64,000 nt of DNA from Stigonema ocellatum SAG 48.90 = DSM 106950 (GCA_016903675.1 JADQBA010000010.1:56005-120004); one strand, 5' to 3'. Shown: positions 27,297-36,688, counted from the first letter of the stretch. Notes: a model not told the origin generated them from the sequence alone. A program made the numbers and translations.

Positions 27297-27977
27297 TTAA
27301 CCACGTAGAACTAAATCCACAGCGGAACTCAAATCCTTCACAATTAAGTCGGGTTGGTACAGTTCTAGTTGAGAGCTAGAGCGGATGCCACACTCTACAG
27401 CTATCACCGGAACCCCGTGTTTTTTAGCAGCAGTGATGTCGGCTTCTGTATCCCCCACCATCCAGGTATTAGCAACGGGAGGTAGTTCCTCTATTGCCCT
27501 TGCCATTAATAAGGGTTTATCATCAATGTCGCGGGTTTTGACGTAGTCGTTGCTAAGGCAGTAACAGCGATTTTCTGGAAAAAATCTCCCTAAATCGAAT
27601 TTTTTGAAGGCGTAGTCCAGTTCCGAAACTCGGCGCATGGTCATTACTGCCAAATCAACGCCTGCTTGTTGAATTTTTAGCAGTGCATCCACAGCACCCG
27701 GCGCAAGGCTATCATACTGGAAGTATAGTTCTGTATGTACAGTTTGCCTCCTAAGTTTAGCAAATTCCTGTACCTGCTCCTCATCCAGCCCGGACATCAT
27801 GCCGATTTGTTTCTCGGGAACCTGCGATCGCTTCAGATGCCAAAATTCGGCTTTCGTCAGTTGTTTTACCTCTTGGTCTAAGCTTTTGGTCTTTTCCAAG
27901 CAGAATTGATAGACGCGGTAGTAACGTTCGGAAACATCAATAATGGGACCGTCAAAATCTGTAATAAGTCTTAACAT
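27297..27977 (-). CDS. HAD-superfamily hydrolase
   Basis: 226 residues. Motif I is atypical: ITDFDGPIID has DxDG with the nucleophile Asp in DFDG. Motif II is in LAVMTMRR, and motif III/IV is KPLLMARA with MVGDTEADITAAKKHGVPVI. The helical cap lies at about residues 15-90. This phosphoglycolate-phosphatase-like (subfamily IA) protein dephosphorylates a small metabolite in the cytoplasm; the substrate is not readable. It ends close to the CPP1-like gene in convergent orientation and starts 89 bp after the end of hppD on the same strand, so the two may be co-transcribed. Confidence 0.88.
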   Translation of the reverse strand: MLRLITDFDGPIIDVSERYYRVYQFCLEKTKSLDQEVKQLTKAEFWHLKRSQVPEKQIGMMSGLDEEQVQEFAKLRRQTVHTELYFQYDSLAPGAVDALLKIQQAGVDLAVMTMRRVSELDYAFKKFDLGRFFPENRCYCLSNDYVKTRDIDDKPLLMARAIEELPPVANTWMVGDTEADITAAKKHGVPVIAVECGIRSSSQLELYQPDLIVKDLSSAVDLVLRG

Positions 27978-28066
27978 TATCTTGAAAAATTAAAGTTTAT
28001 TTAATAGATTAACTCACTACTTACTGTGTTATGGTTTTGAAAATGTGATGAGTAAATTTAGATTTC

Positions 28067-29152
28067 TTAATCTTTCATGCTACCTCGTTTGATTTGTTCT
28101 CGTTCAATGGCTTCAAATAAGGTGCGAAAGTTGCCTTCACCAAAACCTTGAGCTTGGGAACGGCGCTCAATCAACTCAAAGAAAAAGGTCGGTTGTCCAA
28201 AGATAGGCTGAGTAAAAATTTGCAGTAGTAGGGGCACATGCATGTTCCCTAGGTTGCTTTGTTGATTCCAATCAACCAAAATTTCCAGTTGGGCGATCGC
28301 TCTTGTTTCCTGTGCAGATAAAGGAAGTCCTTTTCGCTGTTGCAAATGGGAGTAGTAGCTTTTGGGTACTGAAAGCAAGGACAGACCAGCGGCGCGAAAT
28401 TGGGCAATGGCATTGATAATATTGCCTGTTTGCAAGGCGATATGTTGAATTCCAGGTCCGTGATTCACATCCAGAAACTCCTGAATTTGAGAATTTGCTG
28501 AAGCTGGTTCATTAATTGGCAATTGTACGCAGCCGTTGCGCGAAACCATCACTTGGCTGTACAACGCAGAGCGATCAGTTTTAATTTTAAACGTCTGCTG
28601 CGGCTGAAAATCAAGGACGCTTTCGTACCAAGCCACCGCACGCTCTAAATCACCTGCTGCCACGTTAAGTACGATGTGATCTATGGCGGTGAAGGTGGTA
28701 GCGGATGTAGCGGATGATTTCACTGTAGGACTTACAGTGAAATCATCCGTTGCCCTTTCTATTAAAGTATGGGTCAGGGAACCCCAAGCAGCAATTTTGC
28801 CCCACTTGATGTAGAGATTACCTTGTTGGTATTGCTCAATTGTTTGTAGGACTTTAGCACCGTGCCCTTCAGCAAGGGCGATGGTCGCTTCCACATCTTC
28901 GACACCAAAAGCGATATCTGCCACACCAGGCGGGTGCCGACAGAGAAACTCAGCTACTGGGCTGATGGGCAAAATCGGTGAAGAAAGCAAAAAGTACACG
29001 GGACCACTTTTTACCACTTCAGTACAGGTATGAAAAGAACCCTTGAGGGGGAACGCATAATCCGCTACAGCTTGAAAACCTAGATGGCTGACAAACCAAT
29101 CGCGCCAAGCTTTGGCATCTTCTACATAGAAGTGAATGTGATCAATATTCAT
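28067..29152 (-). CDS. hppD: 4-hydroxyphenylpyruvate dioxygenase
   Basis: 361 residues with two VOC domains. The active C-terminal domain carries the Fe(II) ligands His159 (AIDHIVLNV), His237 (GPGIQHIAL) and Glu326 (FFFELIER), together with the family block FGEGNFRTLFEAIEREQIKR. The enzyme converts 4-hydroxyphenylpyruvate to homogentisate, precursor of tocopherol (and of plastoquinone in plants). The linker between the two domains (residues about 135-148, TDDFTVSPTVKSSA) is encoded by a perfect 17-bp-arm palindrome, probably an inserted repeat tolerated at a loop. HAD gene downstream on the same strand. Confidence 0.95.
   Translation of the reverse strand: MNIDHIHFYVEDAKAWRDWFVSHLGFQAVADYAFPLKGSFHTCTEVVKSGPVYFLLSSPILPISPVAEFLCRHPPGVADIAFGVEDVEATIALAEGHGAKVLQTIEQYQQGNLYIKWGKIAAWGSLTHTLIERATDDFTVSPTVKSSATSATTFTAIDHIVLNVAAGDLERAVAWYESVLDFQPQQTFKIKTDRSALYSQVMVSRNGCVQLPINEPASANSQIQEFLDVNHGPGIQHIALQTGNIINAIAQFRAAGLSLLSVPKSYYSHLQQRKGLPLSAQETRAIAQLEILVDWNQQSNLGNMHVPLLLQIFTQPIFGQPTFFFELIERRSQAQGFGEGNFRTLFEAIEREQIKRGSMKD
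28711..28749. repeat. 39-bp palindrome inside hppD
   Basis: Arms CGGATGATTTCACTGTA and TACAGTGAAATCATCCG are perfectly complementary around a 5-nt loop. It is in frame and codes for the interdomain linker. It resembles in-frame palindromic elements described in other bacteria, by form only. Confidence 0.85.
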
Positions 29153-29321
29153 CAGCTACGAAAACCCAGCGCAACATCTCCATTGTTGTTAATTTTGCCT
29201 TGTTTGCTGAATTTTTATGTCATTCCTAAGCCAGAATGTTGTTGGGTTTTGGGTGTTGGGTGTTGGGTGTTAGTTGGCACTCCTCCACCAATCCCCACTC
29301 CCCAATCCCCACTCCCCAATC

Positions 29322-30047
29322 CTAACTATCTTGCTGTAAACACTCTTTTACCTCAGTTTGTAGCCAGGTTTCAAATAGCTCATTTATCAATCGCTGCTGT
29401 ATTGCTTCATCTAACAGCGCCGGAAAAAACTTTTCCAGTCGTACAATCACAGTCCATTCTCCCAAACTGGTTGGTGGCAAAAGCTGACCAGACTGACATG
29501 TTGCCAGCATATTTGCTAAAGTTGGATGGGGAACTCCCAACTCAACAGGACCAATTATGCCGCCTGTTTGGGCTTCAGGTCCTTGAGAATACTCGCGGGC
29601 TAGTTCGCTAAAGGATTGTTCTCCCTCCTGAATTCGGAAGTAAAGTTCTTGGGCAATCCCAAGATCCTTGACCCGAATGAGAGAATAAGTGACCCGATCC
29701 AACTTTGCCTTACGTTGGAGAAAGTAGGAATCCAACTTGTCTCCCCAAGTACTTTTCTTGAAGCGTTCCAGTTTAATATTACGCGTAGCTATATAGTCTA
29801 AGTGTTCACGCTCTAACCCACGGACTTTTAACCATTCTTGCAAATCTTCTTCAGCATTCAGCTTATGGTCTTCGTAGAACTGCTTATATGCCTGCATAGT
29901 TTCTTCTTGTGTCAGGGGAAAATCAGCGAGTGAACGGTGGATGATAATCTCTCGCACCAGCTGCGGTAATATTCCGTACTGCTTTAGTAGGGGAACTATT
30001 TCATCAATAGTAATCGTGCGATCGCCTACTTGTAAAACTGAGGTCAT
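29322..30047 (-). CDS. parvulin-type peptidylprolyl isomerase (SurA-like)
   Basis: 241 residues. An N-terminal helical SurA-like region (ITIDEIVPLLKQYGILPQLV, LTQEETMQAYKQFYE) precedes a PpiC-type rotamase domain (about 115-215: VTYSLIRVKDLGIAQELYFR, SFSELAREYSQGPEAQTGGI, GPVELG, LGEWTVIVRLEKFFP). There is no signal peptide, so it is cytoplasmic or handed to an export system. In cyanobacteria such genes often sit beside type I secretion ABC transporters; none is present here. It catalyses cis-trans isomerisation of prolyl bonds; clients are unknown. Confidence 0.87.
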   Translation of the reverse strand: MTSVLQVGDRTITIDEIVPLLKQYGILPQLVREIIIHRSLADFPLTQEETMQAYKQFYEDHKLNAEEDLQEWLKVRGLEREHLDYIATRNIKLERFKKSTWGDKLDSYFLQRKAKLDRVTYSLIRVKDLGIAQELYFRIQEGEQSFSELAREYSQGPEAQTGGIIGPVELGVPHPTLANMLATCQSGQLLPPTSLGEWTVIVRLEKFFPALLDEAIQQRLINELFETWLQTEVKECLQQDS

Positions 30048-30648
30048 AAGCTGCTATACATTTAATTTATCTTTTTGGGCATAGGTCGATTCTTAACCTC
30101 TTTAATCACCTTAAGCCATTGAAAATCGGGAGTGGGGAGTGGGGGTGAATGGTACTAAGATAAACCGACGACAGGGGGACACCGGGACGCCCGGACGCCC
30201 GGACGCGGGGAAAATTCATGCAAAAATCTCTCCGCGTCCCCCTTTCTCCCCCTCTTGAGCGTCAATCTCAACCCTTAACAAGCCTGCCGTGGGGAGCGGG
30301 GGTGCAGGGGAGGAATATTTTCATCCGTTCTGCTTGGTTTCCGTATCGATACTAATTTTACCAGATGTTTGTGCTTTTTTGAGCTTAACCGATTTATGAT
30401 TTCCTCAAGGCTGACCAATTATGATGGCAATACTGCGTAGGATTTGCAAAAATTAGAAACCCGGTAACTTTTGCGAAACCGGGTTTCTGGCACCTCACTG
30501 GCACCTCAAGAATTCAAAACCTACGCAGTATTGATTATGATGAAGGTATTCACTGAACGATTTGTTTCAAAAAAATAATTTTTACAACTCATATAGGACT
30601 GCTATAATATTTAAGATAGGAAATACCGCAACTTCAACCTCTGGGAAC
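30048..30648. other. 600-bp intergenic region with GC-rich direct repeats and a MITE
   Basis: GGGAGTGGGGAGTGGGGG at 30129-30147 and a GACGCCCG tandem run at 30187-30206 are low-complexity repeats. The MITE-like element 30427-30533 is listed separately. No coding region is seen. Confidence 0.55.
30427..30533. mobile_element. 107-bp MITE-like element with 9-bp direct repeats
   Basis: Inverted ends CAATACTGCGTAGG (30428-30441) and CCTACGCAGTATTG (30520-30533) enclose a second hairpin with GAAACCCGGT/ACCGGGTTTC arms. The 9-mer ATTATGATG flanks both sides (30418-30426, 30534-30542), as expected for a target-site duplication. The inner GAAACCCGG hairpin recurs at 47333 and 54156. Confidence 0.7.
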
Positions 30649-31428
30649 TTAACCAAAACGCCCAGAAACGTAGTCGCGAGTACGGGTATCAAGAGCATTA
30701 GTAAAAATTTGAGTTGTTGCCCCAAATTCAACCATTTGACCGATTCGACTTTCATCAGTGCTGAAAAAAGCTGTAAAATCAGACACGCGAGATGCTTGTT
30801 GCATGTTGTGGGTGACAATGGCAATTGTCAGTTCCTCGCGTAAACCATGAATGAGTTCCTCAATTTTCATGGTAGCAATTGGGTCAAGAGCCGAGCAAGG
30901 CTCATCCATTAATATAACTTTTGGTTTAACTGCTAAAGCACGAGCAATACAAAGTCGCTGTTGTTGACCACCAGAAAGCCCTAACGCTGATTTATGTAGC
31001 TTATCTTTCACCTCATCCCAGATAGCAGCGCCTTTGAGGGCTGTTTCGACAACTTCATCTAACTCCGCTTTCGGATGCCATCCTGATGTTCTCACACCGT
31101 AGGCAATATTATCATAAACACTCATGGGAAAAAGATTCGGCTTTTGGAACACCATACCAATTTGGCGGCGTAGCCGATTTAAATTCACACGAGGATTATA
31201 GATATTCTGACCGAAAAATTCTACAGTGCCATCCACCTTCACGTCTGCTTCTAGTTCACTAATGCGGTTGAGAGATTTAATGAAAGTAGATTTACCACAA
31301 CCACTTGGACCGATAATTGCGGTGATATGGTTCTGGTAAATATCCATTGATACCCCTTCTAGTGCTTTAGAAGTGCCGTAATAAAAGCTAAGATTTCTGA
31401 CTTTGATGGCTGGCTTTAAATTACTCAT
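30649..31428 (-). CDS. pstB: phosphate ABC transporter ATP-binding protein
   Basis: 259 residues. Walker A GPSGCGKST, signature LSGGQQQRLCIARALAV, Walker B VILMDEPCSALDP and switch His in IVTHNMQQA are all intact; RISELEADVKVDGTV and AYGVRTSGW are typical of PstB. It powers high-affinity phosphate import through PstC-PstA. It is the last gene of the pstS-pstC-pstA-pstB run on this strand, 55 bp after pstA. No phoU follows in the window. Confidence 0.97.
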   Translation of the reverse strand: MSNLKPAIKVRNLSFYYGTSKALEGVSMDIYQNHITAIIGPSGCGKSTFIKSLNRISELEADVKVDGTVEFFGQNIYNPRVNLNRLRRQIGMVFQKPNLFPMSVYDNIAYGVRTSGWHPKAELDEVVETALKGAAIWDEVKDKLHKSALGLSGGQQQRLCIARALAVKPKVILMDEPCSALDPIATMKIEELIHGLREELTIAIVTHNMQQASRVSDFTAFFSTDESRIGQMVEFGATTQIFTNALDTRTRDYVSGRFG

Positions 31429-31483
31429 ACTTTGCTTAGGTAGTTACAATCAAAATTCACGCTTGTGGTGGTGGGGGTTTTCA

Positions 31484-32362
31484 TTAAGTCTTTCTCTTGG
31501 TGGTAACTATGCGAGAGAAAAGACTCATCAACAAAACCATTCCAACTAAAATCAGAGCAGCAGTCCACACTAATGCTGTTTTTTCCGGCGCGGGATCGTT
31601 GTATAAGTTATAAATTAATACTGATAGGGAAGCTGTTGGACTTAATAAATCGGTTGTCCAATTGAAACTGAACAAAGCCGTAAAAATTAGAGGTGCTGTT
31701 TCACCAGCCGCACGAGCTACACCGAGCAAGACACCTGTGGTAATTGCGGGAAGTGCTGCTGTAAAAACGACACGAAGAGTGGTTTGGAAGCGAGTAGCTC
31801 CTAAGGCGGCTGATCCGAGACGTAAAGATTGTGGAACAAGTTTTAAGGCTTCTTCGGTTGTCAATATGACAATTGGTAACATGATGACGGCTAAAGCAAA
31901 ACCTCCTGCGATCGCACTAAATTGCTTAGTAAGTAGCACGATAACTCCATAAGCAAAAATACCTACAACTATTGAAGGGACTCCAGTCATGATAGAGGCG
32001 ATCAAGCGAACACCGCCACCAATGTTGGTTTTCTGACCAATTTCTGACAAAAATATACCTGTCATGATTCCACAGGGAACACTAATCAGCGTAGCAATCC
32101 CAACCATTATCAGGGTACCACCAATGGCATTAGCAAACCCATTGTCAATGACTGATGCGGTAAACATGAAGGGTTTGAGTCCACCTACTCCCTCTCCCAC
32201 AATTTTCCATAACACTGACAGCAAAGGAATCAGTGCTAAACCTGTGAAACCGAAGGCGATCGCACTCATTCCATAGTTAAATAAAAGTCTTTTGAGCGGT
32301 AGAGGACTATATAGCTCTGCTGCTAGAGAATCATTTATTTCAGACACTTGAGGACTGCTCAT
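31484..32362 (-). CDS. pstA: phosphate ABC transporter permease PstA
   Basis: 292 residues with six predicted membrane segments and the binding-protein-dependent permease signature EEALKLVPQSLRLGSAALGA, the EAA loop that contacts PstB. ARAAGETAPLIFTALFSFNW is characteristic of PstA. It forms the inner-membrane channel with PstC, whose gene ends 18 bp upstream of this start, indicating translation within one operon. Confidence 0.96.
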   Translation of the reverse strand: MSSPQVSEINDSLAAELYSPLPLKRLLFNYGMSAIAFGFTGLALIPLLSVLWKIVGEGVGGLKPFMFTASVIDNGFANAIGGTLIMVGIATLISVPCGIMTGIFLSEIGQKTNIGGGVRLIASIMTGVPSIVVGIFAYGVIVLLTKQFSAIAGGFALAVIMLPIVILTTEEALKLVPQSLRLGSAALGATRFQTTLRVVFTAALPAITTGVLLGVARAAGETAPLIFTALFSFNWTTDLLSPTASLSVLIYNLYNDPAPEKTALVWTAALILVGMVLLMSLFSRIVTTKRKT

Positions 32363-32380
32363 CTCCCTTAAACCTTCTCA

Positions 32381-33373
32381 TTATCTATTATTCCTGCTCA
32401 CCAACTGCACGATCGCCACTGCGCTAAAATTGATCACTAGAGTCACAGCAAACAAAATCAAACCTAGATATGTTAAAGCGCCAAGGTGCAATGGATCTTG
32501 AGCTTCAGCAAATTCATTGGCTAACACAGAAGGGATAGTATATGCGGGGTCAAGCAATGAAAGACTGATTTGTGTAGAATTACCAATCACCATAGTGACA
32601 GCCATTGTCTCACCCAAAGCTCGTCCCAAGGCGAGCATTGCTGCACCCAAAATTCCCGAAAACCCGGCTGGTAGAACTACCCGAAAAATCGTTTCCCAGC
32701 GAGTAGAACCCAAAGCCATAGATCCGCTGCGCAACTCTTTGGGAACTACTAACAAAACATCACGACTGATTGCTGCCATTGTGGGCAAAATCATAATTGC
32801 CAGAATCATGCCAGCCGTCAACATATTAGATCCACCAGGGTCTGGTGTATTAAATAAGGGTATCCAATGGAAAGTGTGAAATAACCACTTTTGAAATGGG
32901 ACAACGAATGGAATAAAGACATAAATGCCCCATAACCCAATGATAACGCTGGGAATAGCGGCGATGAGTTCTACAATAAAAGCTATGGTTGTGCGCACCG
33001 ACGGCGGGAGAAAGTTTTCACTGGTAACTAAAGCTACCGATAATCCTATGGGTATAGCCAAAAAAATAGCGATCGCACTACTTACTAAGGTGCCATAAAT
33101 ATAAGGCAATGCACCGAAAACCAGATTACCTGTATCCCATTGTTGACCCCACAAGAACCCCAGCCCAAACTTATGAATAGCTGGTAAAGCTTGAGCGAAA
33201 ATTATCCAACTCATCCAAAACAGTACACCAACCGTCAACGCGGCAAAAACATACAAAAGCCATGTAAATCCTTGGTCTAGCCTCAAATTCGTGCCACGGG
33301 TGACTGTAATATCGAAATTTTCATCAACCACATTCGGTTGGATTTTATCTTCCGGTTCAGAGAAATTTGTCAT
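32381..33373 (-). CDS. pstC: phosphate ABC transporter permease PstC
   Basis: 330 residues from ATG 33373. The open frame extends to 33514, but those codons run through a GTAGGGGTGT-type intergenic repeat and have no family counterpart, so the internal ATG (MTNFSEPEDK) is taken. Six to seven membrane segments, the EAA loop SRDVLLVVPKELRSGSMALG and LGRALGETMAVTMVIGN identify PstC. It pairs with PstA in the phosphate channel. It lies between pstS and pstA. Confidence 0.94.
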   Translation of the reverse strand: MTNFSEPEDKIQPNVVDENFDITVTRGTNLRLDQGFTWLLYVFAALTVGVLFWMSWIIFAQALPAIHKFGLGFLWGQQWDTGNLVFGALPYIYGTLVSSAIAIFLAIPIGLSVALVTSENFLPPSVRTTIAFIVELIAAIPSVIIGLWGIYVFIPFVVPFQKWLFHTFHWIPLFNTPDPGGSNMLTAGMILAIMILPTMAAISRDVLLVVPKELRSGSMALGSTRWETIFRVVLPAGFSGILGAAMLALGRALGETMAVTMVIGNSTQISLSLLDPAYTIPSVLANEFAEAQDPLHLGALTYLGLILFAVTLVINFSAVAIVQLVSRNNR

Positions 33374-33531
33374 TGCAATATTGTAGGGGTGTAAGGGTGT
33401 GGGGGTGTAGGGGTGTAGGGGATGACGCCAAGACGCGGATACAGTCTCCGTGTCTCCGTGGTCTAATAGCGACCGATACTCTTCTAATTCCTCTACATCC
33501 TGACACCCTGACACCCTTACACCCGCATCAA

Positions 33532-34572
33532 TTATTTGACAGAATTGTTGACTGTTTGTAGCACTTGGGTTGCCACAGAACTGGGAACTCGAGTGTAATT
33601 AAGGCTGTCATTAAGTTGTTGACCATCAGTGAGCGCCCAATTGACAAACTTTTTCACAGCTTCTCCTTTGGCAGCATTAGGATAGCTCTTGTAAATCAAC
33701 AACCAAGTCATACCAACGATAGGATAACCCTGGTCTGGATCGCCGACAAAAACCCGGAAATTTTCTGGGAAACTCACTGTTGATAAGGCTTGGTTAGCAC
33801 CCTCTAAAGAAGGCGCAACAAATTCTCCTTTCTTATTCTGCACCTGTGCAGATGTGAGTTTGTTTGTCAGGGCGTATTGGTATTCAACATAACCAATAGA
33901 GCCTGGAGTGCGAGACACTAAGTTAGCTACACCAGGATTTCCTTTGCCCTTGAGGACATTTGGGATAGTCCATGACGGAGTGGTGCTATTACCAATTCTG
34001 CCTTTGAAGTATGGACTAATAGTACTCAAGTGGTTGGTGAAAATAAAAGTTGTACCACTACCATCGGCGCGGACGACAGCTTTAATTGGCAGATCTGGTA
34101 GATTTACACCAGGATTATCCGCTTTAATTTGATCGTCGTTCCATTTGGTAATTTGACCAGAGAAAATGGCAGGCAGTACCTTGCGAGATAATTTGATGTC
34201 ATTTACACCCGGAACATTATAAACCACAGAAACGGCACCACCAGCAGTAGGTACTAGGATGACCCCGTTCTTAACTTTGGCGATTTCATCATCTTTCATT
34301 GCGGCATCGCTAGCACCAAAGTCAACTGTGCCTGCGGTGAATTGACGAATACCGCCACCGCTTCCAATTCCTTGATAGTTAATTGAGATGTCTGGATACT
34401 TCTTCTTTACTTCCTGAGCATAACGCTGATAAAGTGGCTGCGGAAAAGTCGCTCCCGCACCATTAAGGCTTTGTGTTTGAGCAGTCGCTGTAACAATCGG
34501 TCCGAGTGCCACAGCAGCAGCCACCACTGAACTGGTTGCTAGACGGTTTAAAACAGCAGTTGAAAAAATCAT
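33532..34572 (-). CDS. pstS: phosphate-binding protein PstS
   Basis: 346 residues from ATG 34572, which has a GGAGGAG ribosome-binding site directly upstream; the longer frame from 34617 is rejected for that reason. A signal peptide (LNRLATSSVVAAAVALGPIV, cleavage near ATAQT) precedes the mature domain: LNGAGATFPQPLYQRY, IGSGGGIRQFTAGTVDFGAS, RADGSGTTFIFTNHLS and GYPIVGMTWLLI, the phosphate-binding loops of PstS. Periplasmic receptor of the Pst system. Five Pho-type repeats lie 67-118 bp upstream, so strong induction under phosphate starvation is expected. Confidence 0.96.
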   Translation of the reverse strand: MIFSTAVLNRLATSSVVAAAVALGPIVTATAQTQSLNGAGATFPQPLYQRYAQEVKKKYPDISINYQGIGSGGGIRQFTAGTVDFGASDAAMKDDEIAKVKNGVILVPTAGGAVSVVYNVPGVNDIKLSRKVLPAIFSGQITKWNDDQIKADNPGVNLPDLPIKAVVRADGSGTTFIFTNHLSTISPYFKGRIGNSTTPSWTIPNVLKGKGNPGVANLVSRTPGSIGYVEYQYALTNKLTSAQVQNKKGEFVAPSLEGANQALSTVSFPENFRVFVGDPDQGYPIVGMTWLLIYKSYPNAAKGEAVKKFVNWALTDGQQLNDSLNYTRVPSSVATQVLQTVNNSVK

Positions 34573-34638
34573 ATCTCCTCCTTCACCAGGAAATAACATT
34601 TTGTTGATTGACAACACAAAATTAAACTACAATGGTGA

Positions 34639-34690
34639 TGGTTAATATTAGGTTAAGAAAAGTTTATGAATAGTTTAAGTTTTGGTTAAA
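34639..34690 (-). promoter_or_regulatory. Pho box array (five 8-bp repeats) upstream of pstS
   Basis: On the minus strand the units TTTAACCA, CTTAAACT, CATAAACT, CTTAACCT and ATTAACCA are separated by exactly 3 bp each (11-bp period; plus-strand starts 34683, 34672, 34661, 34650, 34639). This is the cyanobacterial SphR/PhoB box format. It controls the pst genes. Confidence 0.88.
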
Positions 34691-34770
34691 TCTTTGTTGA
34701 CAAGATAAAAAAACATTTTTTCTTCTTAAAAAATGTATAATACATAACATGAAATAGCAATCCTAAATGC

Positions 34771-34948
34771 AGGGCTATTTGATTCTACGCTCTTTGCCTT
34801 GAACCAAAGTCGTGGCTAAGAGCTGAAGTCCGTTGAAACGGACTAAGTTCGGTGAAAGTTCTAGTCGGCTTAAGCCGACTTCAGCTATTAGCCTAGGAAT
34901 TTATTCCTAGGCGTGTGGGTTGCTTTTGAATGCGTGAATTTTCGCCCA
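34771..34948 (+). repeat. hairpin-train repeat, copy A
   Basis: Starts AGGGCTATTTGATTCTAC and contains hairpins AGTCCGTTGAAACGGACT (34827-34844), AGTCGGCTTAAGCCGACT (34863-34880) and GCCTAGGAAT/ATTCCTAGGC (34891-34912), then GTGTGGGTTGC. The right end is degraded. The flanks TAGCAATCCTAAAT and TAGGATTGCTA form an outer inverted repeat. It fills the gap between the pstS promoter and ubiD. Confidence 0.8.
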
Positions 34949-35044
34949 GCGAGTCCTCCTTATTCGGCTTTTAAATAGGATTGCTACATATGGCATTTAT
35001 GTGAATATTTCAAACAGCTTCAAGATTTATTTTTACTACAACCA

Positions 35045-36553
35045 ATGGCAAGAGATTTACGGGGATTCATTAAAATTCTGGAAGAAAAGGGACAATTGCA
35101 GCGGATTTCAGCTTTAGTTGACCCAGATTTAGAAATAGCTGAGATTGCTAACCGGATGTTGCAAAAAGGTGGTCCGGGTCTACTATTTGAAAACGTCAAA
35201 GGTGCATCCTTCCCAGTGACAGTCAACTTGTTGGGAACTGTGGAAAGAATATGCTGGGCAATGAATATGCAGCATCCAGAAGAATTGGAAGTGCTGGGGA
35301 AAAAGTTGGCGATGCTGCAACAACCAAAACCGCCTAAGAAGATTGGACAAGCTGTGGAGTTTGGTAAGGTGCTGTTTGATGTGCTGAAGGCGAAGCCAGG
35401 ACGTGACTTTTTCCCCGCTTGTCAGCAAGTTGTCCTTCAAGGCGACGATTTAGATTTGAATAAGTTACCGTTAATCCGCCCATACCCAGGTGATGCAGGC
35501 AAGATTATCACCCTGGGGCTAGTGATTACCAGAGATTGCGAAACGGGTACGCCAAATGTGGGTGTGTATAGGTTGCAACTGCAATCAAAGAATACCATGA
35601 CCGTTCACTGGTTATCGGTAAGGGGAGGGGCAAGACATTTACGCAAGGCGGCAGAACGTGGTCAGAAATTAGAAGTGGCGATCGCCCTCGGTGTAGACCC
35701 TCTGATTATCATGGCAGCTGCTACGCCCATCCCTGTAGATTTATCAGAATGGCTGTTTGCTGGACTTTATGGCGGTTCTGGGGTGCAGTTGGCAAAGTGT
35801 AAAACCCTAAATTTGGAAGTCCCAGCAGATTCAGAGTTTGTGCTGGAAGGGACAATTACTCCAGGGGAAGAGTTACCGGATGGTCCTTTTGGAGACCATA
35901 TGGGATATTACGGCGGGGTTGAGGATTCGCCCTTGATTCGCTTCCATTGTTTGACCCATCGCAAAGCCCCGATTTATTTGACCACATTTAGCGGACGTCC
36001 ACCGAAAGAAGAAGCAATGATGGCGATCGCACTGAACCGCATCTACACTCCTATTTTGCGGCAACAAGTGTCAGAAATTGTGGATTTCTTTTTGCCGATG
36101 GAGGCTTTGAGTTACAAAGCTGCGATTATATCTATTGATAAGGCATATCCGGGACAAGCGCGTCGGGCAGCTTTGGCTTTCTGGAGTGCTTTACCACAGT
36201 TTACTTACACCAAGTTTGTGATTGTGGTGGATAAAGACATAAATGTTCGCGATCCGCGTCAAGTGGTGTGGGCGATAACTTCTAAAGTTGACCCGACGCG
36301 GGATGTCTTTATTTTACCCAACACACCATTTGATAGTTTGGATTTTGCCAGTGAGAAGATTGGTTTGGGCGGAAGGATGGGAATTGATGCGACGACGAAA
36401 ATTCCTCCGGAGACTGAACATGAGTGGGGTGAAGCGTTGGAGTCAGATCCAGAGGTGGCGGCGATGGTGGATCGGCGTTGGGTAGAGTATGGTTTAGCTG
36501 ATTTGCAGTTGGGGGAGGTGGATCCTAATTTGTTTGGGTATGATGTAAGGTAA
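35045..36553 (+). CDS. ubiD: UbiD-family (prenylated-FMN) decarboxylase
   Basis: 502 residues, full length. MARDLRGFIKILEEKGQLQR is the usual start. The prFMN/Mn site region NVGVYRLQLQSKNTMTVHW is followed by RGGARHL and the acidic stretch ELPDGPFGDHMGYYGG; further conserved blocks are FSGRPPKEEA and KIGLGGRMGIDATTKIP. In cyanobacteria a UbiD/UbiX pair acts in plastoquinone-9 synthesis, decarboxylating 4-hydroxy-3-solanesylbenzoate; that role is inferred from the family. It needs UbiX-made prFMN; ubiX is not in the window. Transcription probably starts in the AT-rich stretch before 35045. Confidence 0.94.
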   Translation: MARDLRGFIKILEEKGQLQRISALVDPDLEIAEIANRMLQKGGPGLLFENVKGASFPVTVNLLGTVERICWAMNMQHPEELEVLGKKLAMLQQPKPPKKIGQAVEFGKVLFDVLKAKPGRDFFPACQQVVLQGDDLDLNKLPLIRPYPGDAGKIITLGLVITRDCETGTPNVGVYRLQLQSKNTMTVHWLSVRGGARHLRKAAERGQKLEVAIALGVDPLIIMAAATPIPVDLSEWLFAGLYGGSGVQLAKCKTLNLEVPADSEFVLEGTITPGEELPDGPFGDHMGYYGGVEDSPLIRFHCLTHRKAPIYLTTFSGRPPKEEAMMAIALNRIYTPILRQQVSEIVDFFLPMEALSYKAAIISIDKAYPGQARRAALAFWSALPQFTYTKFVIVVDKDINVRDPRQVVWAITSKVDPTRDVFILPNTPFDSLDFASEKIGLGGRMGIDATTKIPPETEHEWGEALESDPEVAAMVDRRWVEYGLADLQLGEVDPNLFGYDVR

Positions 36554-36688
36554 CAGGCGTTGCTGATTAAGAGTATGAATTTAGTCTCACGCAAAGGCGC
36601 AAAGACGCAAAGAAAAGGGTTTTGAGAACTTTATTTTGGGCTTTCATACTTCAATTCAGCAATGCCTATTTTCACCTGAGGAACTTTT

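Noticed and set aside
33374..33514. 47 extra N-terminal codons of PstC
   Set aside because: They are encoded by a GTAGGGGTGT intergenic repeat and precede the normal PstC start.
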